Source of the DNA: Actinomyces radicidentis
GTDB lineage: Bacteria > Actinomycetota > Actinomycetes > Actinomycetales > Actinomycetaceae
Assembly (NCBI RefSeq): GCF_001553565.1
Contig: NZ_CP014228.1
Location: 2,852,001-2,916,000 of the forward strand
Length of the DNA: 64,000 nt
Direction: 5' to 3'
A model generated the notes under the pieces. That model did not search any database and was not told the origin of the DNA. It saw only the letters and a list, made by a program, of their open reading frames with translations. The translations under genes and the position numbers were made by a program. The number at the start of each line of letters is the position of its first letter. Position 1 is the first letter of the stretch. Positions 38,431-46,290 of this stretch are shown in pieces.

Positions 38431-38452
38431 TGCCCCGCCATCAGGCGGGGCA
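38431..38452 (-). terminator. Terminator of the tRNA-Ala transcript
   Basis: TGCCCCGCC (38431-38439) pairs perfectly with GGCGGGGCA (38444-38452), loop ATCA. On the minus strand it is followed by the T-rich stretch GTTTTGTTTC. It lies 23 bases after the downstream tRNA. Confidence 0.85.
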
Positions 38453-38475
38453 AGTTTCGATTTTCTCATCTTACG

Positions 38476-38548
38476 TGGAGCTAGGGGGATTCGAACCCCC
38501 GACCTCTTCCATGCCATGGAAGCGCGCTACCAACTGCGCCATAGCCCC
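38476..38548 (-). tRNA. tRNA-Ala (GGC), downstream copy
   Basis: This is a 73-nt cloverleaf. Acceptor GGGGCTA pairs with TAGCTCC (one G-T), the D arm contains GCAGTTGGTAGCGC, the anticodon stem-loop is CTTCC-ATGGCAT-GGAAG with anticodon GGC, and the T arm is GGGGGTTCGAATCCCCC. The CCA end is not encoded. The sequence is identical to the upstream copy, 39 bases away. Confidence 0.96.
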
Positions 38549-38587
38549 GAGTAACGGGCGTCCTCACCGGCGGACCGGATCGGATCG

Positions 38588-38660
38588 TGGAGCTAGGGGG
38601 ATTCGAACCCCCGACCTCTTCCATGCCATGGAAGCGCGCTACCAACTGCGCCATAGCCCC
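38588..38660 (-). tRNA. tRNA-Ala (GGC), upstream copy
   Basis: The 73-nt sequence is identical to the other copy and has the same anticodon, GGC. It is the first gene of the two-tRNA transcript. CCA is not encoded. Confidence 0.96.
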
Positions 38661-38694
38661 GAGTATCGGGTGCCGCCCGCGGGCGACGCGGATA

Positions 38695-38724
38695 ACCATA
38701 AGGAGTTCCGGCACCCGGGGGCAA
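38695..38724 (-). promoter_or_regulatory. Probable promoter of the tRNA-Ala pair
   Basis: On the minus strand, TTGCCC (38719-38724) and TATGGT (38695-38700) are separated by 18 bases. The -10 lies 34 bases before the first tRNA, leaving room for a short leader. Confidence 0.5.
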
Positions 38725-38794
38725 ATCGGCCGCGCGTGCCGTACCTCACCGTTCCGGCGGCCGTCACCGCTGGGACCGCCCCTCGCCCGGGCGC

Positions 38795-39439
38795 TCAGGA
38801 CACGAAGCCCGCCGGGGTGCCGGGCTCGGTGTCTCCCCCACCGGCGTTCCACTCGACGAGGACCCAGCCGGGCGCCCGGTCGGTGCGCCGCAGGGTCGCG
38901 TGGTGGCAGTTGTCGAGCCCGCGCAGGCCGAACCACCCGGCGGGGTCGAGGCCGAGCAGGTGAGTGGTTCCCAGGGTGATGGCGGCGCCGTGGGCGGCGA
39001 CGACGACGGTGGCGTCCTCCGGGGCGTCGTCGGCGATGCGGGCCAGGGTCCCGCCGACGCGCTCGGCGGCGTGGGCGCGCGTCTCGACGCCGACGCCGGC
39101 CGGGTCTCCCCCGGCCCGCCACAGCGCGAACTCCTCGGGCCAGCCCTTCTCCATGGCGGCTCGGTCGAGCCCCTCCCACACGCCGAAGGACCGCTCGAGG
39201 AGCCCGTCATCGATGGTGACGGACAGCCCCGTGAGGGCGCCGAGCTCGCGGGCGGTGCCGTGGGCGCGCTCGAGCGGGGAGGAGACGACGCGGCTCGGTC
39301 CGAGGGCGGCGAGCCCGGGCGCGGCGGCGGCGGCCTGCGCGCGCCCGGTGTCGTTGAGGGGGATGTCGACGCGCCCCTGGACCCGGCCGGCGAGGTTGTA
39401 GTCGGTCTGCCCGTGGCGCCACAGGACGAGGGTCGTCAT
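38795..39439 (-). CDS. Histidine phosphatase (phosphoglycerate-mutase-like)
   Basis: This 214-residue branch-1 histidine phosphatase has the catalytic motif LWRHGQTDYN with the phosphoaccepting His9, SSPLERAHGTA, the acidic LLERSFGVWEG, and the second histidine in VVVAAHGAA. It could act on glucosyl-3-phosphoglycerate or other phosphate esters. The substrate cannot be read. ATG 39439 begins ten bases after the rsfS stop, so it ends the nadD-rsfS operon. Confidence 0.92.
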   Translation of the reverse strand: MTTLVLWRHGQTDYNLAGRVQGRVDIPLNDTGRAQAAAAAPGLAALGPSRVVSSPLERAHGTARELGALTGLSVTIDDGLLERSFGVWEGLDRAAMEKGWPEEFALWRAGGDPAGVGVETRAHAAERVGGTLARIADDAPEDATVVVAAHGAAITLGTTHLLGLDPAGWFGLRGLDNCHHATLRRTDRAPGWVLVEWNAGGGDTEPGTPAGFVS

Positions 39440-39449
39440 GGGCGCGGTC

Positions 39450-39845
39450 TCAGGCCTGCTCGGGGGCCTCGGCGGCGACGCGCTCGAGGTCGTCCGGCAG
39501 CTCGACGGCGGGACAGTCGGCCCACAGGCGCTCCAGGGCGTAGAACTCGCGGTCGTCTGCCTGCTGGGCGTGGACGACGACGTCGCCGTAGTCGACGAGC
39601 ACCCAGTGGCCCTCGTCGTAGCCCTCGCGCGTGCGTCGCTTGGCGCCTGCCTTGAGCATCGCCTCGTCGATGGAGTCGACGATGGCGCGGACCTGGCGGT
39701 CGGAGCGGCCCGAGACGACGAGGAAGACGTCGGAGAGGGCGAGCCTGTCGGCGACGTCGATGGCGATGATCTCCTCAGCCTTGCGCTCGGCGGCGGCTCG
39801 GGCGGCGGCGTGGGTGAGGTCGATGGCGCGGGGGGTGGCGGGCAC
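39450..39845 (-). CDS. rsfS: Ribosomal silencing factor RsfS
   Basis: This is a 131-residue protein of the Iojap/RsfS family. It binds ribosomal protein uL14 and blocks subunit joining in starvation. The core ADRLALSDVFLVVSGRSDRQ, EGYDEGHWVLVDYGDVVVH and FYALERLWADCP is highly typical. The GTG at 39845 has GAGGAG upstream. It lies downstream of nadD, as in most actinobacteria, with one membrane-protein gene in between. Confidence 0.95.
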   Translation of the reverse strand: MPATPRAIDLTHAAARAAAERKAEEIIAIDVADRLALSDVFLVVSGRSDRQVRAIVDSIDEAMLKAGAKRRTREGYDEGHWVLVDYGDVVVHAQQADDREFYALERLWADCPAVELPDDLERVAAEAPEQA

Positions 39846-39901
39846 GGGGCTCCTCGGAGGGTTCGGTGGTCGGTGGTCGGTGGTCGGATCGGGATGGTGC
39901 G

Positions 39902-40738
39902 TCAGGCGCCGGCGAGCCCGGGGAGCGCGGAGGCGGCGTGCTGGACGCCGGCGGCGGACGAGGAGCCCGCCTGGTGGATGACAAACCAGCACACGACGCC
40001 GACGGCGAGGACCGCGACGAGGACGAGCAGCGCGATGACGGCGCGGCGGCCCCGGCCCTCGTCCTCCTGCGAGGCCGCGGCCGCGACCTCCGTCAGCCGG
40101 GTGCCCGGCTCGTCGGGCAGGCCGGCGCCGGTGGTGCCGGCGGCGGGCTCGGGGGCGGAGTCCGGCGTCGACGCGACGGGAGGCTCCTCGCCGGGGGCCG
40201 GTGCGTCGGGGGCGATGGCCTGCCACTCGGGCGTCTCGATGCCGTCGAACCCCTCGTCGACGGGCTCGATCGGGGAGATCTCACCGGTGGCGGCGTCGAG
40301 ACGGCGCAGCCCCTGGGCGGCGGGGACGCGCAGAACGGCACGGCGGACGGGGGCGCTCGGCGCCTCCGTCGACTCGCCGGTCTCCACGGACTCGGCGGTG
40401 GAGGCGTCCCCGGCGGAGGGGCCGCCCTCGGCAGCACCGCCCTCGGTCCCGGCGGCGGCCGGGACGGCCCCTTCCTCGCCCTCGGCGGGCGCCGGGGCGA
40501 CGGGGCCGTCCTCGTTGAGGTACGGGTTCTGGAGGGCGCGGGCCTCCTCCTCGGTGATCTCACCGGCGGCGATGGCGTTGCGCATGGCCTCGGCCTCGGC
40601 GCGCTGACGGCGGATCTCCTTGCGGGTGAGGACCGGCACCTGGCCGGTGCGCAGGAGCTCGCGCTCCACCTCGCGCTCGGCCTCACGGCGGGCGCGGCGG
40701 CTCACGGGTCCGTCGGCTCCGGCGTCCTGGGTCGTCAC
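39902..40738 (-). CDS. C-terminally anchored protein of unknown function
   Basis: This 278-residue protein starts with a charged helical region ([20 protein letters not shown], then [20 protein letters not shown]). A long Ala/Pro/Glu-rich disordered stretch follows, then one transmembrane helix near the end ([20 protein letters not shown]) and a short outer tail. GTG 40738 overlaps the nadD stop (GTGA). No enzyme motif is seen. It is a topology common between nadD and rsfS in Actinomyces-type genomes, but the function is unknown to me. Confidence 0.8.
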   Translation of the reverse strand: MTTQDAGADGPVSRRARREAEREVERELLRTGQVPVLTRKEIRRQRAEAEAMRNAIAAGEITEEEARALQNPYLNEDGPVAPAPAEGEEGAVPAAAGTEGGAAEGGPSAGDASTAESVETGESTEAPSAPVRRAVLRVPAAQGLRRLDAATGEISPIEPVDEGFDGIETPEWQAIAPDAPAPGEEPPVASTPDSAPEPAAGTTGAGLPDEPGTRLTEVAAAASQEDEGRGRRAVIALLVLVAVLAVGVVCWFVIHQAGSSSAAGVQHAASALPGLAGA

Positions 40739-41448
40739 GATGGGCTTCCTTCCTCGGGGGCGGCACCGTCGTCGGCACCGGGGTCGGGTTCGGATGCGGC
40801 CCGGTCCGCGACTCGCGCCGTCATCGACGTCGTCGGGGCGTCGGGCGTGCTCACGCGGTAGAGGCCGTACTTGCGGATGTACTGGACGACGCCGTCGGGC
40901 ACGAGGTACCACACGGGAGCGCCGCGGGCGACGCGCTCACGGCAGTCGGTCGAGGAGATCGCCATCGCGGGGACCTCGACGAGCGAGACGCCGTCGGAGG
41001 GCAGGCCCGAGTCGGTGAGGACGTGACCGGGGCGCGTCACGCCGACGAGGTGGGCGAGGTCGAAGATCTCCTCGTTGTCCTTCCAGGTGAGGATCTGGGC
41101 CAGCGCGTCCGCGCCGGTGATGAAGAAGAGCTCCGCGCCGGGATACTCGGCGGCGATGTCGTGGAGAGTGTCGATCGTGTACGTGGTGCCGCCGCGGTCG
41201 ATGTCGACGCGGGAGGTCGTAAAGCGGTTGTTCGAGGCGGTGGCGATGACCGTCATGAGGTAGCGGTGCTCGGCCGGTGAGACTCGGCGGTCCTTCTTGA
41301 AGGGCTGCGCCCAGGTGGGCACGAAGATGACCTCGTCGAGCCCGAAGACGTTCTGGACCTCGCTGGCGGCCACGAGGTGGCCGTGGTGGATCGGGTCGAA
41401 GGTGCCGCCCATGATGCCTATGCGAAGCGGCCTCGTGCCCTCGCTCAC
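40735..41448 (-). CDS. nadD: Nicotinate-nucleotide adenylyltransferase
   Basis: It transfers AMP from ATP to nicotinate mononucleotide in NAD biosynthesis. The nucleotidyltransferase motif is [12 protein letters not shown] at residues 14-25. [35 protein letters not shown] and [11 protein letters not shown] (the ISSTxIR motif variant) complete the signature. At 237 residues it is slightly long, through a disordered tail. GTG 41448 has GGGGAGAG upstream. It is the first gene of a four-gene operon with the membrane protein, rsfS and a phosphatase. Confidence 0.95.
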   Translation of the reverse strand: MSEGTRPLRIGIMGGTFDPIHHGHLVAASEVQNVFGLDEVIFVPTWAQPFKKDRRVSPAEHRYLMTVIATASNNRFTTSRVDIDRGGTTYTIDTLHDIAAEYPGAELFFITGADALAQILTWKDNEEIFDLAHLVGVTRPGHVLTDSGLPSDGVSLVEVPAMAISSTDCRERVARGAPVWYLVPDGVVQYIRKYGLYRVSTPDAPTTSMTARVADRAASEPDPGADDGAAPEEGSPS

Positions 41449-41574
41449 GCGCTCTCCCCTGGTCGGTCCGTGCGCCGTCGGGCGGCGCTCCGGCGCACCG
41501 CGTCGCGCACCGGGTCCGCTCGTGGGAGTCGGACGGGGACATCCTGCCACGCGGCCCCCGGGCGCCGTCAGAGG

Positions 41575-42810
41575 TCACGCCCCTGCCGGCTCCCACTGGT
41601 CCGGTCGAGGAACGGCGCGCAGCGCAGGGGCGGTGAGGAGGAGCGGGACGGCGAGGGCCGACAGGAGCACGAGGACGATGAGCGTGAGGCGGAAGCCGAC
41701 AGCGCCGAGCAGTGCTCCGGCCATCGCGGACCCGAGCCCGCCTGCACCGGCTCCGGCGAGCGAGCTCACCGAGAGCGCCCGGCCCAGGAGAGCGTCCGGG
41801 ACGACGTGCATGAAGTAGGAGCCGAAGACGGCGTTCGTGACTGCTGTGCAGGCGGCGGCCGCTCCCATCGCGGCAACGACGACGGCGTCCTGGGTGAGGA
41901 CGAGCATCGGCAGGTAGGCGACGCAGGTGAGGGAGGCTCCGAGGATCATCGCCCAGCCGCTCGGGACGCGCCGCGCGACGGCGGTGGCGACGAGGGCGCC
42001 GCACAGAGCGCCGGCACCCTCGGCGGTGCCGACGAGCCCGATGACGGGCGCGGGGGTCCCGCGGGCCTGGAGGTGGATGATGACGGCGCTCGCCACGCCT
42101 GCCATGCCCGCGCTCAGGGGCACGGAGACGGCGAGGAGTCGACGGACGACCCGGTGACGGAGAACCCAGGTGACGCCCTCGCGCAGGGCGGTGAGCGGGT
42201 GGAGCTCCTCGCGTGAGGGGGCCTCGTGCGGCCCCAGGTCCGCCTGGATGCCCGCGAGGGCGAGGAGCAGGACGAGGCTGGCGCCGAGCTCAGCGAGGAA
42301 CGGAAGGGCCGGGCTCACGGCGAACAGCACGCCGGCGAGGGGGCCGGAAGCCAGGAGCACCACCTGGTCGCGTGCTTGGTTCGCGCCGAAGGCCTCGGTG
42401 AGGTTCGCGTCGGAGACGACGGACTTGAGGACGATGTTGGTCACGTCACCGAGCAGTCCGGCGCGCACGCCAGAGGCGACCGCGTAGACCATGACCCACC
42501 ACGAGCTCACGGCCCCGAGGAGCACGAGGACGCCGAAGCCGCCGTGGACGAGCGCGCCGGTGACGGCGTACCACCGCATGAGCGCCCGCCGGTCATGCGT
42601 GTCGGCGAGGACGCCACCGAGGATGCTGAGCATGGCGGCGACGATCGCGGTCAGGCCCGTGGCGCCGCCCGCGAGCGCGGCAGAGCCCGTCGTGGCGTAG
42701 GCGATGAGCGGGATCGCGAAAAGCCGCATGGCGCCCGTGAGCGCCCCCGCCGTGTCACCGACGAGCCACGCCAGGTAGTCGCGGTCACGCCACAGCGCAC
42801 GCGTCGCCAC
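41575..42810 (-). CDS. MFS exporter (MFS_3 / macrolide-efflux type)
   Basis: This 411-residue transporter has 12 predicted helices. The loop 2-3 motif is ADTHDRRALMRWY, and the start VATRALWRDRDYLAWLVGDT is typical of the MFS_3 group (EntS, MefA-like). GTG 42810 has GAAAGGCG upstream. A TTG at 42855 would give a longer form. A 57-codon ORF with a strong ribosome site ends 32 bases upstream. This is the arrangement of a leader peptide or an exported peptide with its pump. Confidence 0.85.
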   Translation of the reverse strand: MATRALWRDRDYLAWLVGDTAGALTGAMRLFAIPLIAYATTGSAALAGGATGLTAIVAAMLSILGGVLADTHDRRALMRWYAVTGALVHGGFGVLVLLGAVSSWWVMVYAVASGVRAGLLGDVTNIVLKSVVSDANLTEAFGANQARDQVVLLASGPLAGVLFAVSPALPFLAELGASLVLLLALAGIQADLGPHEAPSREELHPLTALREGVTWVLRHRVVRRLLAVSVPLSAGMAGVASAVIIHLQARGTPAPVIGLVGTAEGAGALCGALVATAVARRVPSGWAMILGASLTCVAYLPMLVLTQDAVVVAAMGAAAACTAVTNAVFGSYFMHVVPDALLGRALSVSSLAGAGAGGLGSAMAGALLGAVGFRLTLIVLVLLSALAVPLLLTAPALRAVPRPDQWEPAGA

Positions 42811-42842
42811 GATACGCCTTTCGCATTCCCTCCACGAGCCCC

Positions 42843-43016
42843 TCAATGAGGCCAATCATGTACTCGCACGATGGTGATTCCACCTGCATGATCACACCAG
42901 TTGAATCTAAAAGAGATCCAGGACAAGGGGCCTTCGCCGCAACTGTGCGGGGCAGCGTCGTCGCGACGTGACTCGATCAGGTCAATGACCGACGACACGA
43001 TGACTCCGTTGCTCAT
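42843..43016 (-). CDS. 57-residue ORF upstream of MFS exporter
   Basis: ATG 43016 is preceded by GAGGAGGAGGTGAG, the strongest ribosome-binding site in the neighbourhood. The product begins MSNGVIVSSVIDLIESRRDD and later contains HSCGEGPLSWISF and FNWCDHAGG, with two cysteines. The first 30 codons have coding-like third positions, and the last 20 less so. It ends 32 bases before the MFS start. It could be a regulatory leader peptide for the pump or a small secreted or modified peptide. No family was recognised. Confidence 0.5.
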   Translation of the reverse strand: MSNGVIVSSVIDLIESRRDDAAPHSCGEGPLSWISFRFNWCDHAGGITIVRVHDWPH

Positions 43017-43148
43017 AACATCTCACCTCCTCCTCGAGGCCTATATCGCTGATGTCGGCTCCCCGATCCGACGACTGAGACAGTATGTGCTCCATCTCAC
43101 CGTAGCGACGGAGTAAAGTCCCATGGACGTCGCTGAGCGGGCTCATCG

Positions 43149-43634
43149 GCTCTTGGTGGTGTCAGGATCAATCAGCACTTCGTCCAGCGCACGGACCGCT
43201 ACCCCACCGTCGTCAAGGACCACGTCATCACCGCGGACCTGGAGCAGCCCTTCGACGACGGCGAGGGCGCGGGCGGCGACGTCTACGCCGTCAGTGAGCG
43301 CACGCAGGTGCTGTCCTACGAGGACGGCACGGTGAGGATCGCCGTCAACACCTTCGGTGAGGGCCGCGCCGTCTACTTCTCCGGTCTGCCGTACTCCTTC
43401 ACCAACTCGCGCACCCTGCAGCGCGCCCTGTACTGGGCGGCCGGCCGCGAGGACCGGCTGAGCCACTGGTTCAAAACCCACCCGGCCACGGAGGTCGCCT
43501 GGTACCCGGAGCACCGCAGGATGCTGGTGACCAACAACGCCTACGAGGCCGTGACGACGACGGTCCTGGGCGACGGGCGCCAGTGGGAGCTTGAGATCGG
43601 GCCCATGGGCTCAGTCTGGGTCGACGTCGACTGA
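43149..43634 (+). pseudogene. 1,3-beta-galactosyl-N-acetylhexosamine phosphorylase remnant
   Basis: The frame carries GGVRINQHFVQRTDRYPTVV, then LSYEDGTVRIAVNTFGEGRA with VYFSGLPYSFTNSRTLQRAL and a beta-sandwich tail. These are the last 160 or so residues of a GH112 (lacto-N-biose / galacto-N-biose) phosphorylase. The catalytic barrel is missing and there is no start signal. The sequence before 43149 is unrelated. Such enzymes use host mucin or milk glycans, so the locus once carried that pathway. Confidence 0.7.
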
Positions 43635-43830
43635 CCCCCGCCCCGCCTACGGGGCGGCGTCGGCACGCAGGGCCGGGCACCATGATCCGCATGGGGCTCG
43701 GCCCTGTGCCGTGCCTCACCCGCAGCGGCGTCGTTGCGCGGTTTGTCCTGCCTGAGACCCCGAGGGACCGCACCTTAAGAGCTCTCTCATTCTGTCCTCA
43801 TCGTGACCTTGACCGGTCTCGCCACAGTAT

Positions 43831-43859
43831 GAGGGGAACCCCAGTGGGGTCTTCCCCTC
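43831..43859 (+). promoter_or_regulatory. Hairpin in the leader of the glycan operon
   Basis: GAGGGGAA (43831-43838) pairs with TTCCCCTC (43852-43859), and CCCC pairs with GGGG inside, loop AGT and a two-base bulge. It lies about 30 bases before the first start codon, and AAGGAGGAG follows as ribosome site. It could be an mRNA stabiliser or an attenuator. No T run follows. Confidence 0.45.
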
Positions 43860-43889
43860 ACCACTCCCGGTCGATCACAAGGAGGAGCC

Positions 43890-45083
43890 ATGACCGCCGT
43901 GCCCATCAGGGTGATGCTCTACAGCCACGACGCCCAGGGCCTGGGTCACCTGCGCCGTAACCTCGCTCTGGCTCACCACCTGTCCCAGTCCCTTCCCGGG
44001 ATCGCCGACGCGCCGGTCACGGGGCTGCTCATGGCGGGACTGACCCCCGGCGAGGGCTTCGAGGTGCCCGCAGGCTTCGACTGGCTGATCCTGCCCGGTG
44101 TCATGAAGTCCCCCGACGGCTACCGGCCCCGGCGCCTGCGCTCCACGCGCGCCCAGTTCCGCCGGCTGCGCTCCCAGGTGCTCGAGGCGGCCATGACCTC
44201 CTTCGCGCCCGACCTGCTCATCATCGACCGGCACCCCTACGGCGTCCGCCAGGAGCTGCTGGAGCCGCTGCGGGCGCTCAAGCGCCTCCACCCCCACACC
44301 CGCGTGGTCCTGGGGCTGCGCGAGGTCCTGGACGACCCGACCACGATGGCACGCGAGTGGGCCTCCCTGGGTCCGGGTGAGCAGCAGCGCTCGCTCATCG
44401 ACCAGGTGTGGGTCTACGGCGACCCCACCGTCCACAACCTTGCGCGCACCGGGGAGGGCCCGCAGGTCCTGGCCGACCGGATGCGCTTCACCGGCTACCT
44501 GGCGCTCGGCAGGCGCGCCGTCGACGGCACGGGCGACGACTCCCCGCTCAAGCCCGAGCCCTTCGTGCTGACCACGGCCGGCGGGGGCTCGGACGCCATG
44601 CCGATGCTCATGCAGGCCGCCGCCATGGAGCCGCCCGCCGGGCACCAGCACGTGGTGGTCTGCGGGCCCCAGCTCAGTGAGCCGGACGTCGCGGAGGTCA
44701 CCCGCCTGGGCGGGCCGCGCACCCGGGTCATGAGGACCTGGCCGGGAATGAGCCGCCACATCAACGACGCCGCGGCCGTGATCTCCATGGGTGGGTACAA
44801 CACCGTGTGCGAGATCCTGTCGACCTCCACCCCCTCCCTCGTGATCCCCCGCGAGACGCCCCGCCTCGAGCAGCTCATCCGGGCCCGCGCCCTGGAGCGC
44901 CGCGGCGCCGTCGAGGTGCTGCGCTCGTCGGAGGCGGATCCCACCGCGCTGGGACAGTGGGCGGCCTCGGCCGTCCACCGCAGCGTCAACCGTAATCACA
45001 TCGACCTCGCGGGACTGGCAGCCGTGCCTCAGCTGGCGCACGAGCTGCTCACCGCCGACGCCGGACAGGGGTGTGCAGCATGA
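43890..45083 (+). CDS. GT-B glycosyltransferase, GT28/MurG-like
   Basis: This 397-residue protein has an N-terminal Rossmann half that starts IRVMLYSHDAQGLGHLRRNL, where the GLGH motif marks acceptor/membrane-side binding. The C-terminal half has LTTAGGGSDAMPM, VVVCGPQLSE and AAVISMGGYNTVCEILSTST, the nucleotide-sugar binding region. It is likely a cytoplasmic enzyme that starts or extends a lipid-linked glycan. AAGGAGGAG precedes ATG 43890. The stop overlaps the next start (ATGA), opening a nine-gene coupled operon. Confidence 0.88.
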   Translation: MTAVPIRVMLYSHDAQGLGHLRRNLALAHHLSQSLPGIADAPVTGLLMAGLTPGEGFEVPAGFDWLILPGVMKSPDGYRPRRLRSTRAQFRRLRSQVLEAAMTSFAPDLLIIDRHPYGVRQELLEPLRALKRLHPHTRVVLGLREVLDDPTTMAREWASLGPGEQQRSLIDQVWVYGDPTVHNLARTGEGPQVLADRMRFTGYLALGRRAVDGTGDDSPLKPEPFVLTTAGGGSDAMPMLMQAAAMEPPAGHQHVVVCGPQLSEPDVAEVTRLGGPRTRVMRTWPGMSRHINDAAAVISMGGYNTVCEILSTSTPSLVIPRETPRLEQLIRARALERRGAVEVLRSSEADPTALGQWAASAVHRSVNRNHIDLAGLAAVPQLAHELLTADAGQGCAA

Positions 45084-46288
45084 CACGCATCGGTTACGTC
45101 CTTAAGGTCTACCCCCGTTTCTCTGAGACCTTCATCGTCACTGAGATGCTGGCGCGTGAGGCGCTGGGCGACGACCTGTCGATCTACGCCCTGCGCCCCA
45201 CCACGGACAGCCGCTTCCACCCGGAGATCGCACGGGTGCAGGGCCGCGTGAACTGGGTCAGCCGCCCCTGGAAGGGCATCGAGATGTGGGACCAGATGGC
45301 CCAGTGCCTGGACGGGGCCGACATGGACCGCTTCGCGCGGATCCTCCCGGCGCTGCTCACCCTTCCCGGGGACGAGGTCACCCAGGGCCTGGAGCTGGCC
45401 CGTCAGGTGCGTGCCGACGGCATCGACCACCTGCACGCCCACTTCGCCTCCCTGGCCGGCAGGGTGGCCTGGATCGCCTCGTCGCTGACGGGCGCGCCCT
45501 ACACTGTCACCACCCACGCCAAGGACATCTTCCACGAGTCGGTGGACCCGACGTGGCTGCGGCGCGTGTGCGTCGACGCCGACCGGGTCATCGCCATCAG
45601 CAGGTTCAACGAGGACTACCTCACCCGGGTGCTCGCGGGCAGCGGGGCACGCATCAGCCTGCGTTACAACGCGCTCGAGCTCGACCGCTTCGCCTACCGG
45701 GACCCCGACCCCGTGGCCACGCCCCTGCGGGTGTGCGCGGTGGGCCGGCTTGTCTACAAGAAGGGCTTCGCCGACCTCATCCGGGCCACGCGCCTGCTTC
45801 TCGACGACGGCGTGCCGGTGCAGGTGGAGATCGCCGGCGAGGGCGACGAGTACCAGGCGCTGAGCGAGCTGATCCAGTCGCTGGGACTGACCGACAACGT
45901 GCGTCTCCTCGGTCCCATGACCCAGGCTGAGGTGCGCGAGTTCCTGGCCCGTTCCGACGTCTTCGCCGCCCCCTGCGTCGAGGCGCCGGACGGCAACCTC
46001 GACGGCCTTCCCACCGTGGTGCTGGAGTCCATGGCCTGCGGGACGCCCGTGGTGGCCACCGCCGTGTCGGGGCTGCCCGAGGTGGTGCGCGACGGTGAGA
46101 CGGGCGTGCTGCTGCCCCCGGGCGTGCCCAGCGAGCTGGCCCGCGCGCTGCGGGACATCGCCTCGGGCGCCACCGACACCCGGGCGCTGGCCCGGGCCGC
46201 CCGTGGCCTCATCGAGCAGCAGTTCGACTCACGCCACCAGGCCGCGATCCTGTCGGGCTGGCAAGCACGACGACAGCAGGAGCAGTGA
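45080..46288 (+). CDS. Glycosyltransferase family 4 (operon gene 2)
   Basis: This is a 402-residue retaining GT-B enzyme. The N-terminus is RIGYVLKVYPRFSETFIVTE, a pattern of exopolysaccharide GT4 enzymes. HLHAHFASLAGRVAWIAS and TTHAKDIFHES lie in the acceptor half. CAVGRLVYKKGFADLIRA begins the donor half, and the E-x7-E motif region is EAPDGNLDGLPTVVLESMAC. It starts at ATG 45080 inside the previous stop. Confidence 0.93.
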   Translation: MTRIGYVLKVYPRFSETFIVTEMLAREALGDDLSIYALRPTTDSRFHPEIARVQGRVNWVSRPWKGIEMWDQMAQCLDGADMDRFARILPALLTLPGDEVTQGLELARQVRADGIDHLHAHFASLAGRVAWIASSLTGAPYTVTTHAKDIFHESVDPTWLRRVCVDADRVIAISRFNEDYLTRVLAGSGARISLRYNALELDRFAYRDPDPVATPLRVCAVGRLVYKKGFADLIRATRLLLDDGVPVQVEIAGEGDEYQALSELIQSLGLTDNVRLLGPMTQAEVREFLARSDVFAAPCVEAPDGNLDGLPTVVLESMACGTPVVATAVSGLPEVVRDGETGVLLPPGVPSELARALRDIASGATDTRALARAARGLIEQQFDSRHQAAILSGWQARRQQEQ

Positions 46289-46290
46289 GA

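Noticed and set aside
39863-39888. Tandem TCGGTGG repeat before rsfS
   Set aside because: Only three short copies in a 56-base spacer. It looks like ordinary slippage, not a regulatory array or CRISPR.
42901-43116. 71-codon plus-strand frame near the MFS gene
   Set aside because: It lacks a ribosome site and coding-like third positions. The opposite strand carries the better-supported 57-codon ORF.
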